Positions 25,289 through 37,476 of a stretch of DNA of 64,000 bases are shown in pieces. Origin of the DNA: Castellaniella sp. S9 (GTDB lineage Bacteria; Pseudomonadota; Gammaproteobacteria; Burkholderiales; Burkholderiaceae_B); the NCBI RefSeq assembly GCF_027257175.1, contig NZ_JAPFGD010000004.1, positions 1 to 64,000 on the forward strand, in the 5' to 3' direction. Each line of letters opens with the position of its first letter. Position 1 is the first letter of the stretch. Under the pieces are notes generated by a model. It made no database searches. It was not told where the DNA came from and saw only the letters and a program-made list of their open reading frames with translations. The position numbers and the translations under genes were made by a program.

Positions 25289-28068
25289 ATATGATAGACA
25301 TTCTTGCCTGGCTCGACGAGCGGGTGGATCGCGAGGCGCACCTGTGCCTCGATTCGCGCCAGATCCGGCCGGGCGACGTGTTCTTCGCCTGCCCCGGCAT
25401 ATCGGCCGATGGACGCCAGTACATCGGGCCGGCCGTTGCGGCCGGCGCGGCCGCGGTGGTCGTGGCGGCGGGCGGCGCGGCGCTGCCCGATGTCCCGGCG
25501 CCTATTTTGCAGGTCGAGGGCTTGCCGGGGCTGCTGGGCGAGATCGCCCATCATTGGTACGGCCGGCCGTCGGACGCCTTGACGGTGATCGCGGTGACCG
25601 GCACCAACGGCAAGACCTCCTCCGTGCAATGGATCGCCGCCGCCATGAACGCCGAGGGCCGGCCCTGCGGCACGGTGGGCACGCTGGGTGTCACGCTGGC
25701 CGACGGCAGCAACCTGGGCGGCGCCCTGACCACGCCGGATGTCCTGACCATGCACCGCAGCCTGGCCGCCATCGCCGCCGCCGGCTGCGGGGCCGCGGCG
25801 ATCGAGGCCTCATCGATCGGCATCGAACAGGGCCGGCTGGCAGGCGTGCGCATCCAGGTCGCGGGCTTCACCAACCTGACGCGCGACCATCTCGACTATC
25901 ACGGCACGCCGGAACGCTACAAGGCGGCCAAGTTCGCCCTGTTCGAGCAAAGCGGCCTGCGCAGCGCCGTGATCAACGCCGATGATCCGGCCGGCGCCGA
26001 ACTGTTGTCGATGGGCGGCGGCATGACGCGGATCGGCTATTCCATCGCGCGCGATGCGCAGGCGCCGTTCCGGGCCGAGGACATCCAGAGCGGCAGCGAG
26101 GGGCTGGTCTTCAATCTGGTGTCGCCGCAAGGCAGCGCCCAGATCTTCACCCACCTGGTGGGCCAGCACAATATCTCCAACCTGCTGCTGGTCGCGGGCG
26201 TGCTGCGCGAACTCGGCTGGGGCCTCGGGCGGATCGCGCGGTCCCTGGCCGTCCTGCGGCCCGTCAATGGCCGCCTGCAGGTGGTCGAGGCGCTGGGCGG
26301 CGCAAGCAACGCCCGGCCCCAGGCGCTGGTGGTGGTCGACTATGCCCATACGCCGGACGCATTGGAGCGCGCCCTGCTGGCCCTGCGTCCTGCCGCGCAA
26401 TCCCGCGGCGGCCGCCTGGTCTGCGTATTCGGCTGCGGCGGCGACCGTGACGCGGGCAAGCGCCCCTTGATGGGCGCGGTGGCCGCGCGCCTGGCCGACG
26501 AGGTGCTGTTGACGACCGACAATCCGCGCACCGAGGATCCGCAATCCATCATCGACCAGATCGCAGCCGGCATGCCGGGGCCCGCGGCGGTGGAATTGGA
26601 TCGGGCGCAGGCCATCCTGCGGGCGGTCTGGCACGCGGATGATCGGGACGTGATCCTGCTGGCGGGCAAGGGGCACGAGACCTACCAGGAGGTCGATGGC
26701 GTGCGCAGTCCGTTCGACGATCGCCAGTGGGCCGGTTTTGCGCTGACCTGGCAACGCGGCCAGGGCCTGTCGACCGATACGCGCAGCATCCGCGCAGGCG
26801 AACTGTTTCTGGCCCTGGAGGGCGAGCATTTCGACGGCCACCACTATCTGGAGGCGGCACGCTCGGCGGGCGCGGCGGCGGCCATCGTCGCGCGCGCCGA
26901 TGCAGGCGTGGATCTGCCGCAGTTCGTGCTGGGCGATACGCGTGCGGCGCTGCGGCGCATCGCGCGCGTCTGGCGGGGGGTGTTCGCCTGCCCCGTGATC
27001 GCGGTCACCGGCAGCAACGGCAAGACCACCACCAAGGAAATGATCGCTTCGATCCTTGCGGCCTGGCTGGGTGAGGAGGGCCGGCTGGCCACGCGCGGCA
27101 ATTTCAACAATGACATCGGCCTGCCGCTGACGGTGCTGCGCATGCGCGCCCCGCACCGCGCGGCGGTGTTCGAACTGGGCATGAACCACCCGGGCGAGAT
27201 CGCGGTCCTTGCGGATATCGCCCAGCCGACCATCGCGCTGGTGAACAACGCCCAGCGCGAGCACCAGGAATTCATGTGCAGCGTCGAGGCGGTGGCGCGC
27301 GAGAACGGCAGGGTCATCGACGCCTTGCCGGCCGGGGGCGTGGCGGTGTTTCCGGGGGATGACGAGTACGCGGACCTGTGGGCGGGCATGGCGGGGAACC
27401 GGGGCGTGCGCCGCTTTGGCTTCGATGCGGCCTTCGACGTGCATCCGGCGCAGATCCGCGCCGGTCTCGAGCGCACCGAGTTCCGCTTGTGCGTGGGTGC
27501 CGAGTCGGAGCAGGTGGTCCTGCACGCACCGGGGCGCCACAATCTGCGCAACGCCCTGGCCGCCGCCGCCTGCGCCCGGGCCGCCGGCGCGCCCTTGTCG
27601 GCGATCGCCGAAGGGCTGGCGGCATTCCGCCCGGTGGGCGGGCGCATGCAGCCGCAGGCCATGGCCGATGGGTTCCAGCTGATCGACGACAGCTACAACG
27701 CCAATCCGGATTCGGTGCGCGCGGCGATCGACGTCCTGTCCGGCCTCGACGGCCGCCGCATCCTGGTGTTGGGAGACATGGGCGAGGTGGGCGACCAGGG
27801 GCCGGGCATGCATGCCGAGGTCGGCGCCTACGCGGCCCAGTGCGGCATCGATTTCCTCCTGACGCTGGGCGAGGCCTCGCGCCACGCGGCGGCGGCGTTT
27901 GGCGACGGCGCCGAGGCCTTCGATGCGCTGGACGGGCTGCTGCGGCGCCTGCTGGCCCTGCGGCCCGGGCATGTGCTGGTCAAAGGATCGCGCAGCATGC
28001 GCATGGAGCGTGTGGTGCAGGCCTTGCGCGGCGATGCCGCGGGCAAGGAGGACGGCCATGTTGCTTGA
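25285..28068 (+). CDS. murE-murF: Bifunctional MurE-MurF ligase (natural fusion)
   Basis: One uninterrupted 927-residue protein. Residues 1-490 are MurE, which adds meso-diaminopimelate to UDP-MurNAc-Ala-Glu: P-loop TGTNGKTS (105-112), K216 as the probable carbamylated lysine, and DNPR (412-415), the mark of diaminopimelate rather than lysine. From about 494 it is MurF, which adds D-Ala-D-Ala: GLSTDTRS (494-501), P-loop TGSNGKTTT (575-583) and [10 protein letters not shown]. The junction is tight: the usual first 25-30 residues of free-standing MurF are missing. Such fusions are known in Bordetella. No internal start with a ribosome-binding site is evident. Overlaps ftsI by 4 nt and mraY by 11 nt. 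Confidence 0.95.
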   Translation: MNMIDILAWLDERVDREAHLCLDSRQIRPGDVFFACPGISADGRQYIGPAVAAGAAAVVVAAGGAALPDVPAPILQVEGLPGLLGEIAHHWYGRPSDALTVIAVTGTNGKTSSVQWIAAAMNAEGRPCGTVGTLGVTLADGSNLGGALTTPDVLTMHRSLAAIAAAGCGAAAIEASSIGIEQGRLAGVRIQVAGFTNLTRDHLDYHGTPERYKAAKFALFEQSGLRSAVINADDPAGAELLSMGGGMTRIGYSIARDAQAPFRAEDIQSGSEGLVFNLVSPQGSAQIFTHLVGQHNISNLLLVAGVLRELGWGLGRIARSLAVLRPVNGRLQVVEALGGASNARPQALVVVDYAHTPDALERALLALRPAAQSRGGRLVCVFGCGGDRDAGKRPLMGAVAARLADEVLLTTDNPRTEDPQSIIDQIAAGMPGPAAVELDRAQAILRAVWHADDRDVILLAGKGHETYQEVDGVRSPFDDRQWAGFALTWQRGQGLSTDTRSIRAGELFLALEGEHFDGHHYLEAARSAGAAAAIVARADAGVDLPQFVLGDTRAALRRIARVWRGVFACPVIAVTGSNGKTTTKEMIASILAAWLGEEGRLATRGNFNNDIGLPLTVLRMRAPHRAAVFELGMNHPGEIAVLADIAQPTIALVNNAQREHQEFMCSVEAVARENGRVIDALPAGGVAVFPGDDEYADLWAGMAGNRGVRRFGFDAAFDVHPAQIRAGLERTEFRLCVGAESEQVVLHAPGRHNLRNALAAAACARAAGAPLSAIAEGLAAFRPVGGRMQPQAMADGFQLIDDSYNANPDSVRAAIDVLSGLDGRRILVLGDMGEVGDQGPGMHAEVGAYAAQCGIDFLLTLGEASRHAAAAFGDGAEAFDALDGLLRRLLALRPGHVLVKGSRSMRMERVVQALRGDAAGKEDGHVA

Positions 28069-29230
28069 ACTGGCGCGTTGGCTGTCGGACGAACATTTCC
28101 GCGCATTCGGGGTGGTGGAATACATCACGTTCCGCGCCTTGCTGGCCTGCGCCACCGCCCTGGCGATCGGCCTGCTGGCGGGCCCCTGGCTGATCCGCAG
28201 GCTCACCGCGCTGAAGATCGGCCAGGCGGTGCGCAGCTACGGGCCGCAGTCCCACATGCAAAAAAACGGGACGCCGACCATGGGCGGGGCCCTCATCCTG
28301 ATCGGCATCGGCGTGAGCACGCTGCTGTGGGCCGACTGGACGAACCGCTTCGTCTGGGTCGTGCTGCTGGTGACCTTCGGCTTCGGCTGGATCGGCTGGG
28401 CCGACGACTACCGCAAGGTGGTCAACCACGACCCCGAGGGCATGCCGGCGCGGCAGAAGTTCTTCTGGCAGGCCCTGATCGGCCTGGTGGCGGCGGTCTA
28501 CCTAAGCTTTGCCGTGTCGGCGCCGGCCAATACGGCCCTGTGGCCGCTGTTCAGCGATTGGGTGATGAGCGGTTTTTCGATGCCGCTGCCGGCGCGCGCC
28601 GACCTGATCGTGCCGTTCTTCAAGACGATCAGCTATCCCCTGGGCGTGTTCGGCTTCGTGATCCTGACCTGGCTGGTGATCGTGGGTTCCAGCAATGCCG
28701 TCAACCTCACCGACGGGCTCGACGGCCTGGCCATCATGCCCACCGTCATGATCGGCAGCGCCCTCGGGATCTTTGCCTACGTGGTCGGCCGGGTCGACTA
28801 TTCCAAGTATCTGCTGTTCCCCTACATTCCCGGGGCTTCCGAGCTGATGGTGATCTGCGCGGCGATCGCGGGGGCGGGGCTGGCCTTCCTCTGGTTCAAC
28901 ACCTATCCCGCGCAGGTCTTCATGGGCGACGTGGGCGCGCTGGCCCTGGGCGGCGCGCTGGGTGCGATCGCCGTGGTCGTGCGCCAGGAGATCGTACTGT
29001 TCATCATGGGCGGCGTGTTCGTGGTCGAGACCCTGTCGGTGATGCTGCAGGTGTCCTGGTTCAAGTACACCAAGCGGCGCTACGGCGAGGGCCGGCGCAT
29101 ATTCCGCATGGCGCCCCTGCATCATCATTTCGAGGTCGGCGGCTGGAAAGAGACCCAGGTGGTGGTGCGCTTCTGGATCATCACCATGATGCTGGTCCTG
29201 GTCGGTCTTGCGAGCCTGAAGCTGCGATGA
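28058..29230 (+). CDS. mraY: Phospho-MurNAc-pentapeptide transferase
   Basis: A 390-residue inner-membrane enzyme with ten hydrophobic segments that makes lipid I from UDP-MurNAc-pentapeptide and undecaprenyl phosphate. Signature aspartates are in WADDYRKV and [10 protein letters not shown], and the MraY-specific APLHHHFE is near the C-terminus. The start lies inside the end of the MurF frame, in the usual cluster order. Confidence 0.96.
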   Translation: MLLELARWLSDEHFRAFGVVEYITFRALLACATALAIGLLAGPWLIRRLTALKIGQAVRSYGPQSHMQKNGTPTMGGALILIGIGVSTLLWADWTNRFVWVVLLVTFGFGWIGWADDYRKVVNHDPEGMPARQKFFWQALIGLVAAVYLSFAVSAPANTALWPLFSDWVMSGFSMPLPARADLIVPFFKTISYPLGVFGFVILTWLVIVGSSNAVNLTDGLDGLAIMPTVMIGSALGIFAYVVGRVDYSKYLLFPYIPGASELMVICAAIAGAGLAFLWFNTYPAQVFMGDVGALALGGALGAIAVVVRQEIVLFIMGGVFVVETLSVMLQVSWFKYTKRRYGEGRRIFRMAPLHHHFEVGGWKETQVVVRFWIITMMLVLVGLASLKLR

Positions 29231-30747
29231 GCGCCTATACCTTCCCCTCCGTGCGGCCCGAGGGCCTGACCCTGATCCTGGGTTTGGGCGAGACCGGGCT
29301 GGCCGCGGCGCTTTGGTGCGCGGCGCATGGGGCGCGCCTGCGCGTGCTGGACACGCGCGCGCAGCCCGGCGGCCTGGAGGGGCTGCGCGAGGACGTGATC
29401 GATGCGGACCTGCGCCTGGGCGCGGACGCCTTCGCCCCCGATGCGCTCGACGAGGTGCATACCGTGGTCATCAGTCCGGGCCTGAATCCCCGCGAGGAGC
29501 CGGTCGCCGGCCTGCTGGCGGCCGCGTGCACGCGCGGCATCGAGGTCCTGGGCGAGATCGAGCTGTTCGCCCGCGCCCTGGCCGACCTGCGCGAACAGGG
29601 CTATGCGCCGAAGACGGTGGCCGTGACCGGCACCAACGGCAAGACCACGGTCACGGCGCTGGTCCGGCGCCTGGCCCAGGCCGCCGGCCGCAAGGCGCGC
29701 GCGGCCGGGAACATCGGTCCCGCGGCGCTCGCCAGTCTGCGCCAGGCGCTGGAGGACGATGATTTGCCGGATGTCTGGGTGCTGGAGCTCTCGAGCTTCC
29801 AGCTCGAGGCGACCCGCAGCCTGGCGCTGGATGCGGCGGCCGTGCTGAACGTCACCCAGGATCACCTGGACTGGCACGGTTCGATGCAAGCCTATGCGCA
29901 CGCCAAGGCGCGCGTGCTCGACATGGCCCGCGTCGCCGTCGTCAATCGCGACGATCCGCTGGTCGGCGCCATGGTGTCCAGTCTGGAGGACGAGCGGGTG
30001 CGCAGCTTCGGTGCGGATGCGCCCGTGCTGGCGGGCGACCTGGGCGTCGAGGTGGAAAACGGCATGGCCTGGCTGTCCTGCGCGCAGGCGTCCGAGCCCG
30101 AGGAGCGCGCCGCGCCGCGCCGCGGCCGCGCGCCTGCGCCCGTGCATCGGCGCCCGGGGCGCAGGACGCCGTTGATGCCGGTCGAGGCGCTGCGGATTCG
30201 TGGCATGCACAATGCCCTGAACGGCCTGGCGGCTTTGGCCCTGGGGCACGAGATCGGCCTGGGCTGGGCGCCGATGCTGCATGCCCTGCGCGACTATCGC
30301 GGCGAGGCGCATCGCACCGAACTGGTCCAGCAGATCGCCGGCGTGGATTTCATCGACGACAGCAAGGGCACCAATGTGGGCGCCACGCTGGCCGCGCTGC
30401 GCGGCCTGGGCCAGCCGGTGGTCCTGATCGCCGGCGGGCTGGGCAAGGGGCAGGATTTCTCGCCCCTGGTGCCCGCCGTGCGCGAACACGCGCGCGCCGT
30501 GATGCTGATCGGGCAGGATGGGCCGGCCATCGGCGAGGTTCTCGCCCAGGCCGGCGTGCCGCTGGAATCCTGCGAAACCCTGGAGCTGGCCGTGTCCCGC
30601 GGCTTGGCCCACGCCCGTCCGGGCGACGCGGTTCTGCTGTCGCCGGCCTGCGCCAGCATGGACATGTTCCGCAACTACGTCCATCGCGGCGCCTGCTTCG
30701 TCGAGGCGGTGCGCGAACTGGCGGCCGAGCGCGGGGAGGTCGCATGA
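29227..30747 (+). CDS. murD: UDP-N-acetylmuramoyl-L-alanine--D-glutamate ligase
   Basis: A 506-residue cytoplasmic Mur ligase. It has an N-terminal Rossmann domain ([15 protein letters not shown]), P-loop TGTNGKTTV near residue 135, LSSFQLE and [11 protein letters not shown] near 377. It is about 60 residues longer than E. coli MurD; the extra length includes a basic Arg/Pro-rich insert at about 292-318 ([20 protein letters not shown]). It overlaps mraY and ftsW by 4 nt each. Confidence 0.95.
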   Translation: MSAYTFPSVRPEGLTLILGLGETGLAAALWCAAHGARLRVLDTRAQPGGLEGLREDVIDADLRLGADAFAPDALDEVHTVVISPGLNPREEPVAGLLAAACTRGIEVLGEIELFARALADLREQGYAPKTVAVTGTNGKTTVTALVRRLAQAAGRKARAAGNIGPAALASLRQALEDDDLPDVWVLELSSFQLEATRSLALDAAAVLNVTQDHLDWHGSMQAYAHAKARVLDMARVAVVNRDDPLVGAMVSSLEDERVRSFGADAPVLAGDLGVEVENGMAWLSCAQASEPEERAAPRRGRAPAPVHRRPGRRTPLMPVEALRIRGMHNALNGLAALALGHEIGLGWAPMLHALRDYRGEAHRTELVQQIAGVDFIDDSKGTNVGATLAALRGLGQPVVLIAGGLGKGQDFSPLVPAVREHARAVMLIGQDGPAIGEVLAQAGVPLESCETLELAVSRGLAHARPGDAVLLSPACASMDMFRNYVHRGACFVEAVRELAAERGEVA

Positions 30748-31937
30748 GCGTATTCGGCGAACTGAGCGCGGGCCTGAACGCGGTGCGCCCCGGCCGCACC
30801 ACGATGCCCAGCGTGGATCTGGGCCTGATCATCGCCGCCGGCACCCTGGTGCTGTTCGGGCTGCTGATGGTGTATTCGGCCTCGATCGCCCTGGCCGACG
30901 GGCCGCGCTACGAAAGCTATGGCCGCTTCTATTTCGTCGGCCGCCACGCGGTGTTCATCATCGTGGGCGTGCTGGTCGGGCTGTTTGCCGCCAGCATTCC
31001 CATGCGGGTCTGGCAGAAAATGGCCGTCCCGCTGTTCCTGTTCGCGCTGATCATGCTGATGGTGGTCCTGATTCCCGGGATCGGGCGCGAAGTGAACGGC
31101 GCGCGCCGCTGGCTGCCGCTGGGGCCGATCAATTTCCAGCCCTCGGAATGGATGAAGGTGGCCGTGCTGCTGTACGCGGCGGATTACGTCGTGCGCAAGC
31201 AGGCGCACATGCAGAATTTCTGGCGCGGTTTCATGCCGATGGCGTGCGCGCTGGCGGCCGTGGGCGTGGTGCTGCTGATGGAGCCGGACCTGGGCGCCTT
31301 CATCGTCATCGTGTCGATCGCGATCGGCATCCTGTTCATCGGCGGCATCAACATCAAGCTGTTCTCGACGCTGCTGCTCATCATGGTCGGCAGTTTTCTT
31401 GCGCTGATCTGGGCCTCGCCCTGGCGCCGCGAGCGCCTGTTCGTCTATCTGGATCCCTGGAATCCGGACAACGCCTACGGCAGCGCCTACCAGCTCTCGC
31501 ATTCGTTGATCGCCCTCGGGCGGGGCGAATGGTTCGGCGTGGGCCTGGGCGCCAGCATCGAAAAGCTGCACTACCTGCCCGAGGCGCATACCGATTTCAT
31601 CGTCGCGGTGGTAGGCGAGGAGCTCGGCTTTGTGGGCGTCTGCTGCCTGATCGCGATCTTCGTCTACATCGTGATGCGGGGCTTCGACATCGCCCGCCAG
31701 GCCATTGCCATGGAGCGCATGTTCGACGGCCTGGTCGCACAGGGGGTGGCCCTGTGGTTCGGCGTGCAGGCCTTCATCAATATCGGCGTCTGCCTGGGCC
31801 TGCTGCCCACCAAGGGGCTGACCCTGCCGCTGGTCAGCTATGGCGGTTCGGGCATCGTGATGAACATCGCGGCCATGGCCATACTGCTGCGCGTGGACTA
31901 CGAGACGCGCTGCATGATGCGGGGGCGGCGCACATGA
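30744..31937 (+). CDS. ftsW: Septal peptidoglycan polymerase FtsW (SEDS family)
   Basis: A 397-residue SEDS protein with ten membrane segments that polymerises lipid II at the septum together with FtsI. Family landmarks are [20 protein letters not shown] near residues 117-136, [16 protein letters not shown], and [16 protein letters not shown] near the C-terminus. It overlaps murD and murG by 4 nt each. Confidence 0.96.
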   Translation: MSVFGELSAGLNAVRPGRTTMPSVDLGLIIAAGTLVLFGLLMVYSASIALADGPRYESYGRFYFVGRHAVFIIVGVLVGLFAASIPMRVWQKMAVPLFLFALIMLMVVLIPGIGREVNGARRWLPLGPINFQPSEWMKVAVLLYAADYVVRKQAHMQNFWRGFMPMACALAAVGVVLLMEPDLGAFIVIVSIAIGILFIGGINIKLFSTLLLIMVGSFLALIWASPWRRERLFVYLDPWNPDNAYGSAYQLSHSLIALGRGEWFGVGLGASIEKLHYLPEAHTDFIVAVVGEELGFVGVCCLIAIFVYIVMRGFDIARQAIAMERMFDGLVAQGVALWFGVQAFINIGVCLGLLPTKGLTLPLVSYGGSGIVMNIAAMAILLRVDYETRCMMRGRRT

Positions 31938-33007
31938 CGGCCCGCACGATCCTGATCATGGCCGGCGGCACCGGCGGGCACATCATGCCGGGGCTGGCCG
32001 TGGCCGCGGAGCTGCGTGCGCGGGGCTGGCGGGTGCTGTGGCTGGGCAATCCCGAGCGCATGGAAGGCCGGCTCGTGCCGGCGCAGGGTTATGAGCTGCT
32101 GGCGCTGCGCTTCGGCGGCGTGCGCGGCAAGGGCATCGGCGCCCTGCTCAGGCTGCCGTTCAGCCTGACGTCCGCCTGCCGGCAGGCGCACCGCCTGCTG
32201 CGCACGCATCGCCCGGACGTCGTGCTGGGCATGGGCGGCTATGTCGCGTTCCCGGGGGGCGTCATGGCCCGGCTGTCCGGCATTCCGCTGGTGGTCCATG
32301 AGCAGAATGCGGTGGCCGGCACGGCCAACCGCTGGCTGGCGCGCCTGGCCTCGCGAGTGCTGTCCGGCTTCCCGGGCGCGCTGCCCGATGCGTTGATGGT
32401 CGGCAACCCGGTGCGCGCGTCCCTGCTCGAGGTGGAGCCTGCCGCGCGGCGCTATGCCGCGCGCGAGGGCGCGTTGCGTGTGCTGGTCCTGGGCGGCAGC
32501 CTCGGGGCCGCACCGCTCAATGCGCTGGTGCCCGAGGCCGTCGCGCGCCTGCCGGCGCCGCGGCGCCCACGGCTGCGCCACCAGGCGGGCGAACGCCATG
32601 CCGAGGCGGTGCGCGCGCGCTATGAGGCACTGGGCGTGGCCGCCGAGACCTCGGCCTTCATCGAGGACATGGCGCAGGCGCTGGCCGATGCCGACCTGGT
32701 GATTTGCCGGGCCGGCGCCATGACGGTGGCCGAGGTCGCCGCCGTGGGCGTGGCCGCGCTGTTCGTGCCCCTGCCGCATGCCATCGACGATCACCAGACC
32801 GCCAATGCGCGCTATCTGTCGGACTGCGGGGGCGGCTGGATGATGCCGCAGGGCACGCTCGATGCCGGCACCCTGGCGGCATGGCTGGATGCGCGCAGCC
32901 GCGCCGAACTCGCGGGTGTCGCCCAGCACGCCCACGAGCACGCCGGCCTGAACGCCGCGCAGCTGATTGCCGACGCCTGCGCCGACACGATCGAGGAAGC
33001 GGCATGA
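31934..33007 (+). CDS. murG: Lipid II synthase MurG (GlcNAc transferase)
   Basis: A 357-residue GT28 glycosyltransferase adding GlcNAc to lipid I on the inner face of the membrane. Motifs are [15 protein letters not shown] (residues 11-25), [23 protein letters not shown] and a C-terminal [16 protein letters not shown] donor site. Start and stop both overlap neighbours by 4 nt. Confidence 0.96.
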   Translation: MTARTILIMAGGTGGHIMPGLAVAAELRARGWRVLWLGNPERMEGRLVPAQGYELLALRFGGVRGKGIGALLRLPFSLTSACRQAHRLLRTHRPDVVLGMGGYVAFPGGVMARLSGIPLVVHEQNAVAGTANRWLARLASRVLSGFPGALPDALMVGNPVRASLLEVEPAARRYAAREGALRVLVLGGSLGAAPLNALVPEAVARLPAPRRPRLRHQAGERHAEAVRARYEALGVAAETSAFIEDMAQALADADLVICRAGAMTVAEVAAVGVAALFVPLPHAIDDHQTANARYLSDCGGGWMMPQGTLDAGTLAAWLDARSRAELAGVAQHAHEHAGLNAAQLIADACADTIEEAA

Positions 33008-34410
33008 AGCATCGCATACAAAGCATACATTTCGTCGGGATCGGCGGATCGGGGATGAGCGGCATCGCCGAGGTCCTGTTGAACCTGGGCTATGCCATCA
33101 GCGGCTCGGACATCCAGGAGACCGCGGTGACCCGCCGCCTGGCGGGCCTGGGCGCGCGCATCATGACCGGCCATGCGGCCGAAAACATCCAGGGTGCCGG
33201 TGCCATCGTCACCTCGACGGCGATCCGCGCCGACAATCCCGAGGTCATGGCGGCGCGCGCCGCCCACGTGCCCGTGGTGCCGCGCGCACTGATGCTGGCC
33301 GAGCTGATGCGCCTGAAGCGCGGCATCGCGGTGGCCGGCACGCACGGCAAGACCACGACCACCAGCCTGGTGGCCAGCGTCCTGGCGGCCGGCGGTCTGG
33401 ATCCGACCTTCGTCATCGGCGGGCGCCTGAACGCGGCCGACGCCAACGCCCGCCTGGGGCAGGGCGAGTACATCGTCGTCGAGGCGGATGAATCCGATGC
33501 CTCGTTCCTGAATCTGTTGCCGGTGATGGCGATCATCACCAATATCGACGTGGACCACATGGACACGTACGGACACGACGTCGCGCGTCTCAAGAGCGCC
33601 TTCGTCGAGTTCACCCAGCGGCTGCCTTTCTATGGCAGCGCCATCCTGTGCCTGGACGATCCCAACGTGCGCGAGATCATCCCGTTCGTCTCGCGGCCCA
33701 TCACGACCTACGGCATCGATTCGCCGGCCCAGGTGCGCGCCGAGGCCGTGCGCGCCGACGGGGTGTCCATGCGCTTCGACGTCCGGCGGCTGGGCGCCGC
33801 CGGCGAGCTGGCGCCCATGTCCGTGCGGCTGAATCTGCCGGGACGGCACAACGTGCTCAATGCCCTGGCGACGATCGCCGTGGCGACCGAACTGGGCGTG
33901 CCCGATGCCGTCATCGTCGACGCGCTTGCCAACTTCCGCGGCGTAGGGCGACGGTTCACCCAGGTGGGTGAATTTCCCGTGCGTGCGGGCCAGGGTGGTG
34001 GAACCTATACGGTGATCGACGATTACGGGCACCACCCCGTCGAAATGGCGGCGACACTGGCGGCGGCGCGCGGCGCCTGGCCGGACCGTCGTGTGGTGCT
34101 GGCCTTCCAGCCCCACCGCTATACCCGCACGCGGGACTGCTTCGAGGATTTCGTCAAGGTCCTGAGCCAGGCCGATGCCTTGCTGCTGACCGAGGTCTAC
34201 CCAGCCGGCGAGGCCCCGCTCATCGCCGCGGACGGCCGCGCGCTTGCCCGAGCGGTGCGCGTCGCGGGCCGGATCGAGCCGGTATTCGTCGAGCAGGTGG
34301 GTGAACTGGCGGACGCCATCCGCGATTTTGCGCGGTCGGGCGACGTGATCATCATCATGGGCGCCGGCTCCATCAGCCGCGTCCCGGCGCAATTGGGGGA
34401 AGCTGCATGA
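33004..34410 (+). CDS. murC: UDP-N-acetylmuramate--L-alanine ligase
   Basis: A 468-residue Mur ligase carrying out the first amino-acid addition. It has the N-terminal [18 protein letters not shown] nucleotide-sugar domain, P-loop GTHGKTTTT near residue 115, [10 protein letters not shown] and DDYGHHP near 340. Normal length. It overlaps murG and ddlB by 4 nt each. Confidence 0.96.
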   Translation: MKHRIQSIHFVGIGGSGMSGIAEVLLNLGYAISGSDIQETAVTRRLAGLGARIMTGHAAENIQGAGAIVTSTAIRADNPEVMAARAAHVPVVPRALMLAELMRLKRGIAVAGTHGKTTTTSLVASVLAAGGLDPTFVIGGRLNAADANARLGQGEYIVVEADESDASFLNLLPVMAIITNIDVDHMDTYGHDVARLKSAFVEFTQRLPFYGSAILCLDDPNVREIIPFVSRPITTYGIDSPAQVRAEAVRADGVSMRFDVRRLGAAGELAPMSVRLNLPGRHNVLNALATIAVATELGVPDAVIVDALANFRGVGRRFTQVGEFPVRAGQGGGTYTVIDDYGHHPVEMAATLAAARGAWPDRRVVLAFQPHRYTRTRDCFEDFVKVLSQADALLLTEVYPAGEAPLIAADGRALARAVRVAGRIEPVFVEQVGELADAIRDFARSGDVIIIMGAGSISRVPAQLGEAA

Positions 34411-35354
34411 GTCAATCTTTCGGCCGGGTCGGCGTGCTGTACGGCGGCACCTCCGCGGAGCGCGAGGTGTCCCTGCTCTCGGGGGCGGGCGTTTGCGAAG
34501 CCTTGCGCGCCGAGGGCGTCGATGCCCATTTGTTCGACACCGGCCGTCAGGACCTCCCGGCCCTGGCCGCGGCGGGTTTCGACCGGGTGTTCATCGCGCT
34601 GCACGGCTGCTATGGCGAAGACGGCACGATGCAAGGCGCGCTGGAGCTCATCGGCCTGCCCTACACCGGCAGCGGCCCCACGGCCTCGGGCGTCGCCATG
34701 GACAAGATCATGACCAAGCGCCTGTGGCTCCATCACGGATTGCCCACGCCCGCATTCCGGACGCTCGCGGCCCCGCCCGACCCGGCGGACCTGGCCGCCG
34801 CGCTGGGGCTGCCGATGATCATGAAGCCGCCGCACGAGGGCTCGACGGTGGGGGTGACCCGGGTCGACGAGGCGGACATGATCCTGCCGGCCTACGAGCA
34901 GGCGCGCCGCTTTGACGACGTGGTGCTTGCCGAGCGCTACATCCAGGGGCGCGAACTGACGGTGCCCATCCTCGGCTCGGGCGCCGCCGCCCGCGCCCTG
35001 CCGGTCATCGAGATCATCGCCCCTGGCGGCAACTACGACTACGAGCACAAGTATTTCTCGGACGAGACCCGCTACGTGTGTCCCGCCGAGCTCGACGAGG
35101 CGCTGGCGCAGCGCATCCAGCGCATCTCCGAGGAGGCCTACCGGGTCCTGGGATGCGAAGGATGGGGCCGGGCGGACCTGATGCTGGATGCGGCGGGCGA
35201 GCCCTGGCTGCTCGAGATGAACACGTCGCCCGGGATGACGAGCCATTCCCTGGTGCCCATGGGCGCCAAGGCGGCCGGCATGAGCTATGGCCGCCTGTGT
35301 GTGGAAATCCTGGCCTCGGCGCGCTGCAAGCTGCGCCGCGGGGCCGGAACCTGA
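34407..35354 (+). CDS. ddlB: D-alanine--D-alanine ligase
   Basis: A 315-residue ATP-grasp enzyme supplying D-Ala-D-Ala to MurF. Signatures are [14 protein letters not shown] (residues 12-25), [24 protein letters not shown] and [16 protein letters not shown]. It is the Ddl form located in division clusters. ftsQ follows after 10 bp. Confidence 0.96.
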   Translation: MSQSFGRVGVLYGGTSAEREVSLLSGAGVCEALRAEGVDAHLFDTGRQDLPALAAAGFDRVFIALHGCYGEDGTMQGALELIGLPYTGSGPTASGVAMDKIMTKRLWLHHGLPTPAFRTLAAPPDPADLAAALGLPMIMKPPHEGSTVGVTRVDEADMILPAYEQARRFDDVVLAERYIQGRELTVPILGSGAAARALPVIEIIAPGGNYDYEHKYFSDETRYVCPAELDEALAQRIQRISEEAYRVLGCEGWGRADLMLDAAGEPWLLEMNTSPGMTSHSLVPMGAKAAGMSYGRLCVEILASARCKLRRGAGT

Positions 35355-35364
35355 GCGGAGGATC

Positions 35365-36174
35365 ATGGACGTGTTCGCCGATGCCCGCCTGACCAATCTC
35401 CTCGCCAATGCGCTGGCGCTGCTCGCCGTGCTGGCGATGCTGGCCGGTGCGCTGGCCTGGGTGGTGCGCCGGCCTCATTTCGCGATCGCCCGCATCGAGA
35501 TCGCGCCGATGGCGGCGCCGGGGCTGCAGTACGTCACGCCGCTGAGCCTGCGCACGGCGCTGGCCGGCCAGGTGAACGGCAATTTCTTCCTGCTGGACCT
35601 GGACGAGGCGCGCCGCAAGATCGAGTCCACCCCCTGGGTGCGGCATGCCAGCGTGCAGCGCGTCTGGCCCGACGTCCTGCGCGTGCGCATCGAGGAACAG
35701 CAGCCCCTGGCGCTCTGGAACGAGAACCAGATGATCAATACCTGGGGCGAGGCTTTCACCGCGAACCAGGGCGAACTGCCCGACGGCCTGCAATTGCCCC
35801 AGCTCAACGGCCCCGCGAATTCCGAGCGCCTGGTGGTGCAGCGCTATGCCGAGATCGCCCGCTGGTTCGCGCCGCTGGACCTGCGCGTGCGCGAGGCGAC
35901 CCTGAGCCCGCGCTATGCCTGGGAAGTCCAGCTCTCGGACGGTGTGCGCCTGCGCCTGGGGCGCGACCCGGCCGCCGATGCGACCGACCCGCACGGGCGC
36001 TCGGGCGCCCTGCCGTTCGCCGCGCGCATCGAACGCTTCGTCCAGGCCTGGCCCGCCTTGTCCCGGCGGCTGGGCGAACGTGTGATCGCCGGCGCCGACC
36101 TGCGCTATCCCAATGGCTTCGCCATCACGCTGGCCCCTGAAACCCAAGCCTCTCCGAGAACCCGAAAGCCATGA
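35365..36174 (+). CDS. ftsQ: Cell division protein FtsQ
   Basis: A 269-residue bitopic protein: one membrane helix (about residues 16-35), a POTRA domain (about 40-112, ending PDVLRVRIEEQQPLALW), then the beta domain that binds FtsB and FtsL. ATG at 35365 follows GGAGGA. It overlaps ftsA by 4 nt. Confidence 0.94.
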   Translation: MDVFADARLTNLLANALALLAVLAMLAGALAWVVRRPHFAIARIEIAPMAAPGLQYVTPLSLRTALAGQVNGNFFLLDLDEARRKIESTPWVRHASVQRVWPDVLRVRIEEQQPLALWNENQMINTWGEAFTANQGELPDGLQLPQLNGPANSERLVVQRYAEIARWFAPLDLRVREATLSPRYAWEVQLSDGVRLRLGRDPAADATDPHGRSGALPFAARIERFVQAWPALSRRLGERVIAGADLRYPNGFAITLAPETQASPRTRKP

Positions 36175-37397
36175 CCCGTGACATCAAAGACCTGATCGTT
36201 GCACTCGATATCGGCACCAGCAAGGTGGCCGCCGTCGTCGCCGAGATCCTGCCCGATGGCGGGTTCGAGGTGCTTGGCCTGGGCCAGCATGAGTCCGAGG
36301 GCATGCGCAAGGGCGTCGTGGTCAATATCGAGTCCACCGTCAACTCCATCCAGCGCGCGCTGGAGGAGGCCGAACTGATGGCCGACTGCAAGATCCGCGA
36401 GGTCTTCACCGGGATCGCGGGCAGCCACATCACGAGCTTCAATTCCAGCGGCATGGTCGCGGTCAAGGACAAGGAAGTGACGGCCACCGATGTGGCCCGC
36501 GTCATCGAGACCGCCAAGGCGGTGAACATCCCCACCGACCAGCAGGTGCTGCACGTGCTGACGCAGGAATTCATCGTCGATGGGCAGGAGGACATCCGCG
36601 AACCCATCGGCATGAGCGGCATGCGTCTCGAGGTGCGGGTGCACATTGTGACCGGCGCGGTCAGCGCCGCCCAGAACATCGTCAAGTGCGTGCGCCGCTG
36701 CGGCCTCGAGGTGCAGGACCTGATCCTGCAGCCGCTGGCCTCCAGCCTGTCGTGCCTCACGGTCGATGAAAAGGAACTCGGCGTGGTCCTGGTGGACATC
36801 GGCGGCGGCACGACCGACATCGCGATCTACACCGGCGGCGCGATCCGCCACACCTCGGTGATCCCCATCGCGGGCGACCAGGTGACCAGCGACATCGCGG
36901 CGATGCTGCGCACGCCCACGCCCGATGCCGAGGAAATCAAACTGCGCCACGGCGTTGCCAAGCAGGTGCTGGCCCACGCCGACGAGATGATCGAGGTGCC
37001 GGGCCTGGGCGACCGGCCGAACCGCAGCGTCAAGCGCCAGGCGCTGGGCGCGGTGATCGAGCCGCGCATGGAGGAATTGTTCGGTTTCGTGCAGCAGGTG
37101 GTGCGCGAGTCCGGCTACGAGGAACTGTTGTCGTCCGGCGTGGTGCTGACCGGCGGCACCGCGCTCATGCCCGGCATGGTGGAGCTGGCCGAGGACGTGT
37201 TCCTCAAGCCGGTGCGCGTGGCCGTGCCGATGTACGAGGGCAGTTTGTCCGACGTGATGCGCAATCCGCGCTTCTCGACGGTCATGGGATTGTTGACCGA
37301 GGCGCGCATGCAGCGCGCCCGCGGTCGCAAGGTTGCGCAGCAGAAAGGGGCGGTGAAGTCCATTTTTGCCCGCATGAAAGAGTGGTTCATGAATTAG
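36171..37397 (+). CDS. ftsA: Cell division protein FtsA
   Basis: A 408-residue actin-like ATPase that tethers FtsZ to the membrane. Visible are the phosphate-1 motif ALDIGTSKVAAVVAE (residues 11-25), the 1C domain, phosphate-2 VLVDIGGGTTDIAIY near 205, and a C-terminal amphipathic helix (SIFARMKEWFMN) for membrane binding. ftsZ follows after 79 bp, the widest gap within the cluster. Confidence 0.96.
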   Translation: MTRDIKDLIVALDIGTSKVAAVVAEILPDGGFEVLGLGQHESEGMRKGVVVNIESTVNSIQRALEEAELMADCKIREVFTGIAGSHITSFNSSGMVAVKDKEVTATDVARVIETAKAVNIPTDQQVLHVLTQEFIVDGQEDIREPIGMSGMRLEVRVHIVTGAVSAAQNIVKCVRRCGLEVQDLILQPLASSLSCLTVDEKELGVVLVDIGGGTTDIAIYTGGAIRHTSVIPIAGDQVTSDIAAMLRTPTPDAEEIKLRHGVAKQVLAHADEMIEVPGLGDRPNRSVKRQALGAVIEPRMEELFGFVQQVVRESGYEELLSSGVVLTGGTALMPGMVELAEDVFLKPVRVAVPMYEGSLSDVMRNPRFSTVMGLLTEARMQRARGRKVAQQKGAVKSIFARMKEWFMN

Positions 37398-37476
37398 GGC
37401 TCGAGGCCTTGAAGAAAAGCCACACCGTAGTTCAGGGGAAATTGTTTGTGTTTTTTGATATGTGAGGGAGTCAACC

